A stretch of 64,000 nt of DNA. Source: Enterobacter cloacae (GTDB lineage Bacteria > Pseudomonadota > Gammaproteobacteria > Enterobacterales > Enterobacteriaceae). The DNA lies in contig NZ_JAALCJ010000001.1 in the NCBI RefSeq assembly GCF_011078175.1, forward strand, positions 62,001 through 126,000, read 5' to 3'. The notes beneath the pieces were generated by a model that ran no database searches, was not told the DNA's origin, and worked only from the letters and a program-made list of their open reading frames with translations. Within the stretch, counting starts at the first letter, position 1. Every line of letters starts with the position of its first letter. The position numbers were made by a program, and so were the translations under genes. Below are positions 46,419 to 54,936 of this stretch, piece after piece.

Positions 46419-47093
46419 ATGCGTACTCACACTTTTTTTAAAGTTGCAGTGCTTTCTGGTCTGTTGGCCCTTTCAGGCTGTGCGTCAAAAGTTGCAGCCC
46501 CCGATCAGTATTCAGGCTTTTTGAAAGATTACTCAGGCTTGCAGGAGATGACATCTGCAACCGGGAAGCCAACCCTGCGCTGGGTTGACCCTTCCTATAA
46601 TGAGGCGAATTACGACAGCATTATCTGGACGCCGATAACCTATTATCCGACGCCAAAACCGACCACTCAGCTTGGGCAAAAAACGCTTGATGAGCTGTTG
46701 AATTATACCAATACCAAACTGAAAACCGCGATTGGCCAACGTAAGCCGATTGTGACGACGCCGGGCAAACATAGCCTGATCTTCCGCGGTGCCATCACGG
46801 GTGTGAGCTCAGAGAAAGAAGGGTTGCAGTTCTATGAAGTGGTGCCTGTCGCGCTGCTGGTTGCGGGGACGCAAATGGTAACGGGCCATCGCACCATGGA
46901 TACGCAGCTGTTCTTCGAAGGTGAATTGATCGACGCGGCCACGAACAAACCGGTAATTAAAGTTGTTCGTAAAGGTGAAGGTAAAGAGCTGGCGAACGAG
47001 AATACGCCGATGGGCTTCGGCACCCTGAAACAGGTTGTGGATGACATGGCGACGGATGCCACCATGTTTGATGTTCATCAGACAGCAAAATAA
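46419..47093 (+). CDS. ydcL: DUF3313 lipoprotein YdcL
   Basis: The 224-residue protein matches E. coli YdcL. The lipobox LSGC places the lipidated residue at Cys21; the mature part carries YSGFLKDYSGL, GKPTLRWVDPS and FYEVVPVALLVAGTQ. The ATG at 46419 begins the signal peptide; in-frame codons upstream do not fit. It is an envelope lipoprotein of unknown function, reported to affect growth. It follows tehAB in E. coli; here pepT-like and dppA-like genes intervene. Confidence 0.94.
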   Translation: MRTHTFFKVAVLSGLLALSGCASKVAAPDQYSGFLKDYSGLQEMTSATGKPTLRWVDPSYNEANYDSIIWTPITYYPTPKPTTQLGQKTLDELLNYTNTKLKTAIGQRKPIVTTPGKHSLIFRGAITGVSSEKEGLQFYEVVPVALLVAGTQMVTGHRTMDTQLFFEGELIDAATNKPVIKVVRKGEGKELANENTPMGFGTLKQVVDDMATDATMFDVHQTAK

Positions 47094-47098
47094 CACTT

Positions 47099-47128
47099 AC
47101 GGCCTGCATTTTCGCAGGCCGTTTTTTT
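47099..47128 (+). terminator. Terminator of ydcL
   Basis: GGCCTGC/GCAGGCC with a six-base loop is followed by seven T. The T-run touches the stop codon of the convergent EamA gene, so the hairpin may serve both. Confidence 0.93.
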
Positions 47129-48023
47129 ATGCCGTCCGCAGGCGACGGAACCAGGTTTCTGGTTTTGTAAACATCACCATATTTCCCCCCAGAATCAACA
47201 GCAGGCCCACGATCCCGTTGAGATGCCACACGTAGCCCTCGTATACCGTTGAAATCGACAGCGCCACCAGCGGGAACAGCAGAGTACTGTACGCGGCTTT
47301 ACCGGGGCCAATGTGGCCCACCAGCGTAAAATAGGCGCCGAAGGCAATGACCGAGCCAAACAGAGCAAGATAGAGCAGCGCCCCCATATAGCTCAACGTC
47401 CATTCCGGCATAAAGCTATCGCCCCTGAAGAGGGCGATAAGACCCATCACGACGGTGCCATACAGCATCGCCCAGGCGTTGGTGGTCATGGTTTCCAGCC
47501 CGTTTCGCTGATGACGCATGCTGATCATATTCCCCAGCGAGAAGCCGTAGGTGCCCAGTGCGGAAAGCCCAATGCCCGTGAGCAACGACGCACTCCAGCC
47601 GCTGGCAAGCAAATCGTTCCAGAACAGGGTAATGATCCCGATAAGCCCCAGCGCTGCCGCCGTCCAGAAGCGGGCGGGAGGACGCTGGCCAAAGAAGATA
47701 AAGCTGTTGATGGCGTTATAAAGCACGGCCATCGAGAAAATCACCGATTCAAGGCCGGTATTGATATGGGCGGCGGCGGTGTAAAAGCACCAGAAGTTGA
47801 AACAGAAAACGCAGCAGCCCTGAAGCATGCAGTAGAGATGATCCCGCAGCGCCAGCCTGCGCAGGCGGCGAAGGGCGACCAGGACGATTATCATCGTGGC
47901 GCTGGCCACGGCGAAGCGCCAGAAAATGGAGACCGGCGCTGCAACCGGCCCCTGTTGCAAAAAAATGGCGATCCAGGTCGTGCCCCAGATAACAACGACC
48001 AGCCCATAGAGTAATGCGTTCAT
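47127..48023 (-). CDS. EamA-family (DMT) exporter
   Basis: The 298-residue protein has ten predicted membrane helices in two EamA repeats (first VVVIWGTTWIAIFLQQG, second GIGLSALGTYGFSLGN). The ATG at 48023 opens the first helix, with AGAGAG upstream; an in-frame extension to 48185 is not family-like. Such proteins export amino acids or related metabolites. The divergent AraC regulator 174 bp away is its likely controller. The substrate is unknown. Confidence 0.88.
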   Translation of the reverse strand: MNALLYGLVVVIWGTTWIAIFLQQGPVAAPVSIFWRFAVASATMIIVLVALRRLRRLALRDHLYCMLQGCCVFCFNFWCFYTAAAHINTGLESVIFSMAVLYNAINSFIFFGQRPPARFWTAAALGLIGIITLFWNDLLASGWSASLLTGIGLSALGTYGFSLGNMISMRHQRNGLETMTTNAWAMLYGTVVMGLIALFRGDSFMPEWTLSYMGALLYLALFGSVIAFGAYFTLVGHIGPGKAAYSTLLFPLVALSISTVYEGYVWHLNGIVGLLLILGGNMVMFTKPETWFRRLRTA

Positions 48024-48162
48024 GGTTTCTCTCTTCTCATACCGCGAAAAACAACAGTGTGGCGAAAGAAGGGGCCCACGGCTTTCATCGCCTTGCGCCA
48101 GACTTGCAAATTCTTGCGCTTTTTTCTCGCGCGAATGCTGGCAACAGGCTGCAACACTTCTT

Positions 48163-48175
48163 AGACTGACAGTCT
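48163..48175. promoter_or_regulatory. Palindrome before the AraC-family gene
   Basis: AGACTGACAGTCT is a perfect 6-bp inverted repeat around one base. It lies 22 bp before the AraC start, in the space shared with the divergent exporter gene. It could be an operator or part of a 5' hairpin. Confidence 0.35.
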
Positions 48176-48197
48176 GATTAATCACCTGTTTACGGCC

Positions 48198-49070
48198 ATG
48201 TCTCTCGTTTACGACACCTTTGAAACGTTACGCCAACAAAATGCGGTGCTGCGGGAAACCGTCGCGCTCAATACTGGCATTCAACTGGCGGCGTGGTACA
48301 ACAAGCACGACACGATCACCGTGAAAAGCAATCATCACACTCTTAGCCTGTACGTGGCGGATGGCTATGAAAGCTATCAAAAAACGCCGGGTGGCTGGAA
48401 AAATGGCGGCGGGCCGGACCGTTTTTGTCTGATGCCTGAAGAGAGCGAATCCACGTGGGATATTCGTGACGACCTGTCGTTCGTCCACCTCTACTGTACC
48501 GATGAACATCTGCGGAACGTGGGGGAGAAAATCTGGGATAAACGACCGCTATCGCTAACGCTGGAGGAAAAAATTTTCGGCAGCGATCCGAAAATTACCG
48601 CCCTTTATCGCCAGTTTTTGCTCGGCTGCGACTGGCAGCAAAACGCCAATCAGCTCACCCTGAGCACCGCGTCGACCTTATTGCTGACGCATTTAGTCCA
48701 GCATTATTCCAGCGTACAGTGGAAGCTACCAGTTGTGACCGGCGGTTTATCGCCGTTTGTGCTGCGCAACGTGCTGGCCTTTATTGAGGAAAACCTGGCG
48801 CAACCCTTAACGCTGGCGGAACTGGCGGGCCAGGCCGCACTCAGTGAGTATCACTTTGCGCGGATGTTCCGCCAGTCGATGGGTCTGGCACCGCATCAGT
48901 ACGTCATGCAGCGGCGCATGGAGAAGGCTAAAGCGCTGGTGCAGCACACGACCACGCCGCTCACCGATATCGCACTGGCCTGCGGATTCAACTCCGCCAG
49001 CCATTTCAGTAATCGTTTTCGCAGCATGACAGGCATTACGCCGTCACAGCTACGCGCGGCGAAGGCGTGA
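48198..49070 (+). CDS. AraC-family transcriptional regulator
   Basis: The 290-residue protein has an N-terminal AraC_N-like sensing domain and a C-terminal double helix-turn-helix (residues about 190-288, TLAELAGQAALSEYHFARMFRQS and its partner PLTDIALACGFNSASHFSNRF, each cut here to part). It is divergent from the EamA exporter gene. The ligand is unknown. Its 3' end overlaps the end of ydcO by 21 bp. Confidence 0.9.
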   Translation: MSLVYDTFETLRQQNAVLRETVALNTGIQLAAWYNKHDTITVKSNHHTLSLYVADGYESYQKTPGGWKNGGGPDRFCLMPEESESTWDIRDDLSFVHLYCTDEHLRNVGEKIWDKRPLSLTLEEKIFGSDPKITALYRQFLLGCDWQQNANQLTLSTASTLLLTHLVQHYSSVQWKLPVVTGGLSPFVLRNVLAFIEENLAQPLTLAELAGQAALSEYHFARMFRQSMGLAPHQYVMQRRMEKAKALVQHTTTPLTDIALACGFNSASHFSNRFRSMTGITPSQLRAAKA

Positions 49071-50216
49071 GAGGATGACGTAACAGATACCACCCAGCAC
49101 CAGCCCCCAAAAGGCGGAACCAATCCCCAGGATCGTGACGCCGCTGGCGGTCATCAGAAAGGTGACGATTGCCGCGTCACGTTCTGCTTCATGATTCAGT
49201 GCCTGATACAAACTCCCGCTGATAGTGCCGAGCAGGGCCAGCCCGGCCAGCGTCTGGATCCCGCTCAGCGGCAGAGCGGCCATCAGCCCGGAAATGGACC
49301 CGCCGAATACCCCCGCCAGCAGGTAAAACCCGCCTGCGGCCGCTGCGGCCAGCCAGCGTTTACTGGCATCCGGATGGGCGTCCGGGCTCTGGCAGATGGC
49401 GGCAGTGATGGCGGCGATGCAGATAGAATAAACGCCGAAGGGGGACAACAGCAGCGCCAGCCCGCCGGTGGCAACGATCAGCGGTGAGACCGCCAGCGGA
49501 TAGCCCGATGCCTGCATAGTGGCGAAGCCGGGCGCATTCTGCGAGGCCATGGTCACCAGGAAGAAAGGTAAACCGATGCTGATCAGGCTGGTGAACGTGA
49601 ACGCAGGGGCGATGAATTCAGGCATAATGACGGATAATGTCATCTTATTTGTGACAACGTCACCGCCGCTCCAGGCCACAACCATCCCCACCAGCAGCGT
49701 GGCGACAATGGCGTACCGGGGGGCCATGGCTTTGGCCACCAGCCAGGCTGCCAGCATACTGCCACAAAGAAAAATGTGATCCTCAAGATTGCTGAATGCC
49801 TTCAGGCCAAACTGTAACAGCACGCCTGCCAGCATAGCGGCGGCAAGCGAGTGCGGGATCAGTTTCATCAACCGGGCAAACAGGCCGGTGACGCCGCACA
49901 GCAGAATCAGCGCATTCGCAAATATAAATACCCCTATGGTTTCCGCCAGCGTCACGCCTTGCAGACTGGTGGCGAGCAGCGCCGCGCCGGGAGTCGACCA
50001 GGCGGTCAGCACCGGGGCTTTATACCACCACGACAATGCAAGCGTGCTGATCCCCATTCCGAGCCCCAGCGCGGTCATCCATCCGGCGATTTGCTGTGTA
50101 CTGGCGCCAGCCGCCGCAGCCGCCTGCCAGATAATGGCGGCAGAGCTGGCATAGCCCACCAGCACGGCAACGAAACCGGCCAGCACGGCAGGAAAAAGAG
50201 AGGCAGTCGATCGCAT
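49050..50216 (-). CDS. ydcO: BenE-family benzoate/H+ symporter YdcO
   Basis: The 388-residue protein has about twelve hydrophobic segments and the BenE signature (GFVAVLVGYASSAAIIWQAA, TAWSTPGAALLATS, GVYSICIAAITAAIC). BenE in Acinetobacter takes up benzoate with a proton; the substrate of enteric YdcO is not settled. As in E. coli it is divergent from sutR; two matching palindromes lie between them. Confidence 0.92.
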   Translation of the reverse strand: MRSTASLFPAVLAGFVAVLVGYASSAAIIWQAAAAAGASTQQIAGWMTALGLGMGISTLALSWWYKAPVLTAWSTPGAALLATSLQGVTLAETIGVFIFANALILLCGVTGLFARLMKLIPHSLAAAMLAGVLLQFGLKAFSNLEDHIFLCGSMLAAWLVAKAMAPRYAIVATLLVGMVVAWSGGDVVTNKMTLSVIMPEFIAPAFTFTSLISIGLPFFLVTMASQNAPGFATMQASGYPLAVSPLIVATGGLALLLSPFGVYSICIAAITAAICQSPDAHPDASKRWLAAAAAGGFYLLAGVFGGSISGLMAALPLSGIQTLAGLALLGTISGSLYQALNHEAERDAAIVTFLMTASGVTILGIGSAFWGLVLGGICYVILSRLRRA

Positions 50217-50228
50217 GGAAACTCCGTT

Positions 50229-50273
50229 GTGCGTTATAACGTCCGGGATAAGGTATCACTGTGCGCTATAGCG
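50229..50273. promoter_or_regulatory. Twin palindromic sites between ydcO and sutR
   Basis: CGTTATAACG (50232-50241) and CGCTATAGCG (50264-50273) are both perfect palindromes of pattern CG-Y-TATA-R-CG, 32 bp centre to centre, that is three DNA turns. Both follow GTG. They occupy most of the 92-bp divergent space. SutR, a dimeric helix-turn-helix protein encoded alongside, is the natural binder. Confidence 0.6.
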
Positions 50274-50308
50274 TACAAGTGGTATGCTTTGCCGCAACGG
50301 GAGGAACC

Positions 50309-50836
50309 ATGGACATGACTCAACACCTTTCAATTACCCTGAAAACGCTGCGTCAGGCGCGGGGCTGGAGCTTGTCGAAACTGGCGGAAGAGACGGGCGT
50401 GTCGAAAGCAATGCTCGGGCAGATCGAACGTAACGAGTCCAGCCCGACGGTCTCAACCTTGTGGAAAATCGCCACCGGGCTGAACGTGCCTTTTTCGGCA
50501 TTTATCACCCCGGAGAGCGACCCGCAGGCGGTGTTCGATCCGCAACAGCAGGCGATGGTGGTAAAGCCGCTCTTCCCCTGGGACGACCAGCTGAAGTTCG
50601 ATCATTTCTCCATTACGCTGTCACCCGGCGCGTTGAGCGAGTCCACGCCGCACGAAGCCGGGGTGATTGAACACGTGGTGGTGATAAGCGGGGAGCTGGA
50701 CTTGCAGATCGACGGTAGCTGGCGGACGATTCAAGCTGATTCCGGCGTGCGTTTTGCCGGCGATAAACTGCACGCTTACCGCAACAGCAGCGCCCGGACG
50801 GTTCATTTTCACTCTCTGATCCATTATCCCCGCTAA
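50309..50836 (+). CDS. sutR: HTH-cupin regulator SutR
   Basis: The 175-residue protein matches E. coli SutR (YdcN): an N-terminal XRE helix-turn-helix (residues about 10-65, GWSLSKLAEETGVSKAMLGQ) and a C-terminal cupin domain (STPHEAGVIEHVVVISGELD, HAYRNSSARTVHFHS). SutR regulates genes of sulfur utilisation. GGGAGGAACC sets the ATG at 50309; a GTG-started extension through the palindromes is rejected. It is divergent from ydcO and 80 bp before rlhA. Confidence 0.94.
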   Translation: MDMTQHLSITLKTLRQARGWSLSKLAEETGVSKAMLGQIERNESSPTVSTLWKIATGLNVPFSAFITPESDPQAVFDPQQQAMVVKPLFPWDDQLKFDHFSITLSPGALSESTPHEAGVIEHVVVISGELDLQIDGSWRTIQADSGVRFAGDKLHAYRNSSARTVHFHSLIHYPR

Positions 50837-50916
50837 AGCGGTGCAAAACGGTTTCACTGACCCAGACTTCTGACTACAATAGCCGCCATTTTGACCATAA
50901 CGGATAACGACGAAGT

Positions 50917-52881
50917 ATGCGCCTGCACTCCCATCATCTTGAACTGCTAAGCCCGGCCCGCGACGCCGCCATTGCCCGTGAAGCCATTCTTCACGGTGCG
51001 GATGCCGTTTACATTGGCGGCCCTGGCTTCGGTGCCCGTCATAACGCCAGCAACAGCCTGCGCGACATTGCCGAGCTGGTACCGTTTGCCCACCGTTTCG
51101 GGGCGAAGGTGTTCGTGACCCTGAACACCATTCTTCATGATGATGAGCTGGAGCCCGCGCAGCGTCTGATTACCGATCTCTATCAGACCGGCGTTGATGC
51201 CTTGATCGTTCAGGATATGGGTGTTCTCGAGCTGGATATCCCGCCGATTGAGCTGCATGCCAGCACCCAGTGCGATATCCGCACCGTTGAGAAGGCGAAG
51301 TTTCTCTCAGACGTCGGATTTACGCAGATTGTTCTGGCGCGCGAACTGAACCTGAACCAGATCCGCGATATCCACCAGGCAACCGACGCGACCATTGAAT
51401 TCTTTATCCACGGGGCGCTGTGCGTAGCCTATTCCGGGCAGTGTAACATCTCTCACGCCCAGACAGGGCGCAGCGCTAACCGGGGCGACTGCTCACAGGC
51501 CTGCCGTCTGCCGTATACCCTGAAAGACGATCAGGGCCGCGTGGTCGCGTTCGAAAAACACCTCTTGTCCATGAAGGATAACGATCAGACGGCGAACCTC
51601 GGCGCGCTGATCGATGCCGGGGTTCGCTCCTTTAAAATTGAAGGGCGCTACAAGGACATGAGCTACGTGAAAAATATCACCGCGCATTATCGCCAGATGC
51701 TGGATGCCATTATTGACGATCGTGGGGATCTGGCGCGCGCATCCGCCGGACGTACAGAGCATTTCTTTATTCCGTCTACGGATAAAACTTTCCACCGCGG
51801 CAGCACGGATTATTTCGTCAATGCGCGCAAAGGGGATATCGGCGCGTTTGATTCACCGAAGTTTATCGGCCTGCCGGTGGGTGAAGTGTTGAAAGTGGCG
51901 AAAGATCATCTTGACGTTCAGGTGACAGAGCCGCTGGCGAACGGCGATGGTCTCAACGTGATGATCAAACGTGAAGTGGTGGGTTTCCGTGCTAATACGG
52001 TAGAGAAAACCGGCGAAAACCGCTATCGCGTGTGGCCGAACGACATGCCTGCCGATCTTTACAAAGTCCGTCCCAACGCGGCGCTGAACCGTAACCTGGA
52101 CCACAACTGGCAGCAGGCCTTGCTCAAAACTTCCAGCGAGCGCCGCATTGCGGTGGATATCGCGCTGGGGGGCTGGGAAGAGCAGCTGATCCTGACCATG
52201 ACCTGCGAAGACGGTATCAGCGTGACGCATACCCTCGACGGCATGTTCGAGGTGGCGAACAATGCGGAGAAAGCGCTCAACAGCCTCAAGGATGGCGTGG
52301 CGAAGCTTGGGCAGACCATTTATTATGCGCGCAATATTGAGGTGAACCTGCCAGATGCGCTGTTCGTGCCAAACAGTCTGCTGAACCAGTTCCGCCGTGA
52401 GACGGCCGAGATGCTGGATGAAGCACGTCTGGCAAACTATCCGCGCGGCAGCCGTAAGGCCGAAGCGGTGCCAGCGCCGGTCTACCCGGACACGCATCTC
52501 TCCTTCCTGGCGAACGTTTACAACCACAAGGCGCGCGCGTTTTATCATCGTCACGGCGTACAGCTGATTGACGCCGCGTATGAAGCTCATGAAGAGAAGG
52601 GCGATGTCCCGGTGATGATCACCAAACACTGTCTGCGCTTTGCCTTTAACCTTTGCCCGAAACAGGCGAAAGGCAATATCAAAAGCTGGAAAGCGACGCC
52701 GATGCAGCTGGTGAATGGCGATGAAGTGCTGACGCTGAAATTTGACTGCCGGCCGTGTGAAATGCACGTTATTGGCAAGATGAAGAATCACATCTTCAAA
52801 ATGCCGCCGCCGGGCAGCATTGTGGCCTCCGTCAGCCCGGACGATTTGATGAAAACCCTGCCTAAGCGTAAAGGCAGCTAA
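50917..52881 (+). CDS. rlhA: 23S rRNA 5-hydroxycytidine C2501 synthase (U32 family)
   Basis: The 654-residue protein aligns fully with E. coli RlhA (YdcP). The U32 core starts LELLSPARDAAIAREAI, and the cysteine-rich segment CVAYSGQCNISHAQTGRSAN with GDCSQACRLPY carries probable iron-sulfur ligands. It hydroxylates C2501 of 23S rRNA, using prephenate as the oxygen source. It is downstream of sutR and convergent with yncJ (four-base overlap), the E. coli layout. Confidence 0.95.
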   Translation: MRLHSHHLELLSPARDAAIAREAILHGADAVYIGGPGFGARHNASNSLRDIAELVPFAHRFGAKVFVTLNTILHDDELEPAQRLITDLYQTGVDALIVQDMGVLELDIPPIELHASTQCDIRTVEKAKFLSDVGFTQIVLARELNLNQIRDIHQATDATIEFFIHGALCVAYSGQCNISHAQTGRSANRGDCSQACRLPYTLKDDQGRVVAFEKHLLSMKDNDQTANLGALIDAGVRSFKIEGRYKDMSYVKNITAHYRQMLDAIIDDRGDLARASAGRTEHFFIPSTDKTFHRGSTDYFVNARKGDIGAFDSPKFIGLPVGEVLKVAKDHLDVQVTEPLANGDGLNVMIKREVVGFRANTVEKTGENRYRVWPNDMPADLYKVRPNAALNRNLDHNWQQALLKTSSERRIAVDIALGGWEEQLILTMTCEDGISVTHTLDGMFEVANNAEKALNSLKDGVAKLGQTIYYARNIEVNLPDALFVPNSLLNQFRRETAEMLDEARLANYPRGSRKAEAVPAPVYPDTHLSFLANVYNHKARAFYHRHGVQLIDAAYEAHEEKGDVPVMITKHCLRFAFNLCPKQAKGNIKSWKATPMQLVNGDEVLTLKFDCRPCEMHVIGKMKNHIFKMPPPGSIVASVSPDDLMKTLPKRKGS

Positions 52882-53111
52882 CCCGGAAAGTAGGTATCTG
52901 GTTTGCGCGATTTCTGCCAGGCATGGTGCTCGCGCAACCCCTCCGCAGATTCCTCTGCTTCGCAGCGCAACTCGTCGCTGTCAGCTTCATGTCGAAGCTG
53001 ATGGTCGGCGTTTTTCACATACAGAAATTCATGCCCTTTGTGTTCTGCCATAATCTGCCCTGAGAACAGGACGCCGATCAGCACCAGCAGCGAAAACCCT
53101 TTTTTGAACAT
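52878..53111 (-). CDS. yncJ: DUF2554 secreted small protein YncJ
   Basis: The 77-residue protein matches E. coli YncJ: a signal peptide (MFKKGFSLLVLIGVLFSGQIM cut near A, first 20 residues hydrophobic) and the conserved VKNADHQLRHEADSDELR and EGLREHHAWQKSRKP. It is a periplasmic protein of unknown function, reported in the Cpx regulon from memory. The overlap with the rlhA 3' end is as in E. coli. Confidence 0.92.
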   Translation of the reverse strand: MFKKGFSLLVLIGVLFSGQIMAEHKGHEFLYVKNADHQLRHEADSDELRCEAEESAEGLREHHAWQKSRKPDTYFPG

Positions 53112-53354
53112 CCTTTATCCCCTGAAAATACGCTACGGTCATCGTAGAGATAATTTCATAGAGTAACTATTACACTCTTTAAATTTGAGAAAACGGACTG
53201 TCAAAATTTTTGGTCGCAATTAAATGCGCTTAGGACTATTCTTAAAATCCATATTGCCGTTGTAAACTCCCATTTCTGGTATGCAAAGAACAACTAGATT
53301 TATTGGGAAATCATTTACAATAAGACTTTTCTGGCTAAGGATTAGATTAGATAA

Positions 53355-53717
53355 ATGAAAAAAATAATTGTGCTATCACTTCTGGGCGTAGTGGTTGCGG
53401 TGGGTGCTGCGGCCAGCATCTATTTAAATGAAGAACCAGAATATATTCAGTCAGCAAAAAGCCGTGTCGGCTCATATTTAACCAGCGATTACGGACGTGT
53501 CGAATGTAATAGCACACAGGTGAGTGAAGACCGCTGGGAGCTGGGGTGCATCAACAAGGCGAGGGGTAAGACCTTCCAGTTCGCCGTTTATCCTCCCGAG
53601 CAGGCGCCGTATGGTGTCTCTCGCGCATTTTATCTCGAAGCGATTAATGATGATGCCCGCCAGAGCGCAGAGCAGGGGCTGATGCGTTATCTGCAAATTA
53701 ATACCAAAGCGGGTTAA
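53355..53717 (+). CDS. Small exported or membrane-anchored hypothetical protein
   Basis: The 120-residue protein begins with a hydrophobic segment (MKKIIVLSLLGVVVAVGAAA) that is either a signal peptide or a membrane anchor. Two cysteines follow in the mature part (VECNSTQ and LGCINKARG), probably forming a disulfide in the periplasm. No family is recognised. A short AT-rich promoter region lies before it and a terminator lies 115 bp after. The surrounding 240 bp upstream shows no other gene. Confidence 0.7.
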   Translation: MKKIIVLSLLGVVVAVGAAASIYLNEEPEYIQSAKSRVGSYLTSDYGRVECNSTQVSEDRWELGCINKARGKTFQFAVYPPEQAPYGVSRAFYLEAINDDARQSAEQGLMRYLQINTKAG

Positions 53718-53773
53718 TCGATTCGTTTATGCTTCGTTGAGGCTCACAGTGATAGATTGCAGGTGATCCGCAT

Positions 53774-53792
53774 TCCGGTATGGAATACCGGA
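53774..53792. repeat. Hairpin with GGA loop
   Basis: TCCGGTAT-GGA-ATACCGGA is a perfect 8-bp stem with a three-base loop in the 3' region of the small hypothetical gene, 40 bp before the terminator at 53833. There is no U-run. It may be part of the mRNA 3' end or of a small RNA. Confidence 0.45.
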
Positions 53793-53832
53793 GCGTAGAT
53801 ACCAAAATACAAATCTATCCATGCAAGCATTT

Positions 53833-53858
53833 ACCGCCATATTATGGCGGTTTTTTTT
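53833..53858 (+). terminator. Strong terminator between convergent genes
   Basis: ACCGCCAT/ATGGCGGT with a three-base loop is followed by eight T. It ends transcription from the 53355 gene; on the minus strand A-rich sequence precedes the stem, so it may help there too. Confidence 0.93.
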
Positions 53859-53864
53859 GTCCAT

Positions 53865-54842
53865 TTATCGTCCCGTCTGCCAAAATTGTTTACGATATTG
53901 CGTGGGTGAAAGCGCAAATTGCTGCCGGAAATGGTGGCGCAGCGTGGCGCTTTGCCCAAATCCGGTTTGTTCCGCAATAGAGTCGATGCTGAGTCGACTG
54001 TTTTCGAGATAATCTTTTGCCCGCTGCAATCGCGCCGTCAATAACCAGCGCGCAGGCGTGGTGCCGGTTGCGTCCTGGAAACGGCGCAGAAAGGTACGCT
54101 GACTCATGCCTGCCCGCAGGGCCAGCGATTCGACAGTATGGGAAACGACCAGATGCTGGTGAAGATAATCAAACAGCTGGCCCAGGCGCTGGCTCTCCCG
54201 CAGCTGAGCCACCGGTTGGCTCAGCTGCTGGGTTTGGGAGCCATCCCGATGGGGGGGGATCACCAGCCGACGCGCCACGCGGTTTGCCGCCTCCATACCG
54301 AAATTTCGTCGCACCACGTGCAGGCACAGGTCAATCCCCGCTGCGCTGCCCGCTGAAGTAAGAATATCGCCCTCGTCCTGATACAGTACATCTTCGACGA
54401 CGGTAATGGCGGGATAGCGTGCTTTCAGGGCCTGCGTGTAGCGCCAGTGTGTGGTTGCCTTCCGGCCGTTAAGCAGACCTGATGCCGCCAGAACGAAAAC
54501 GCCAGAACAGATCGAGAGTAGCTGGCAACCACGGGCATGCGCCGCGCGTAACGCCTGGCAGAGCGCCTCGGGTACGGGTTCGTCCAGCCCTCGCCAGCCG
54601 GGGATAACAACCAGGTCCGCCGTCTCCAGCAAACACAGATCGCCATCGGTCAGAATACGGATCCCGCCTGTTGCCCGAAGTTCGCCTTCATCCACGTTTG
54701 CCACGGCGAACTGATACCACGTTTCGCCCATCTCCGGGCGCGGCAAGCCAAATATTTCTACCGCCACGCCAAACTCAAAGGTACATAAACCGTCATACGC
54801 CAGCACGACTGCGCGCGGAGAGGGATGTCTTAAGTTTGTCAT
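53865..54842 (-). CDS. GlxA/FtrA-type regulator (DJ-1/PfpI plus AraC domains)
   Basis: The 325-residue protein fuses an N-terminal DJ-1/PfpI domain (about residues 10-180, VVLAYDGLCTFEFGVAVEIF, with SICSGVFVLAASGLL around the usual Cys) to an AraC helix-turn-helix (about 220-320, SLALRAGMSQRTFLRRF). It is close to proteins annotated FtrA. The ATG at 54842 (MTNLRHPSPRAVVLAYDG) fits the family; ATG codons at 54863 and 54875 give short extensions. It is divergent from the rhodanese gene, probably its target. Confidence 0.87.
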   Translation of the reverse strand: MTNLRHPSPRAVVLAYDGLCTFEFGVAVEIFGLPRPEMGETWYQFAVANVDEGELRATGGIRILTDGDLCLLETADLVVIPGWRGLDEPVPEALCQALRAAHARGCQLLSICSGVFVLAASGLLNGRKATTHWRYTQALKARYPAITVVEDVLYQDEGDILTSAGSAAGIDLCLHVVRRNFGMEAANRVARRLVIPPHRDGSQTQQLSQPVAQLRESQRLGQLFDYLHQHLVVSHTVESLALRAGMSQRTFLRRFQDATGTTPARWLLTARLQRAKDYLENSRLSIDSIAEQTGFGQSATLRHHFRQQFALSPTQYRKQFWQTGR

Positions 54843-54902
54843 CTTTTTGCTGTTTTCTGGCATAGGCGGACGCATTCATGGGCTGAATTAAGGGATAGAG
54901 TA

Positions 54903-54912
54903 GTGTTAACAC
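54903..54912. promoter_or_regulatory. Palindrome between FtrA-type regulator and rhodanese gene
   Basis: GTGTTAACAC is a perfect 10-base palindrome in the 94-bp divergent space, 24 bp before the rhodanese start. It is a possible operator; short palindromes arise by chance, so confidence is low. Confidence 0.3.
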
Positions 54913-54936
54913 AAACACCACAAATGAGGAAGATTC

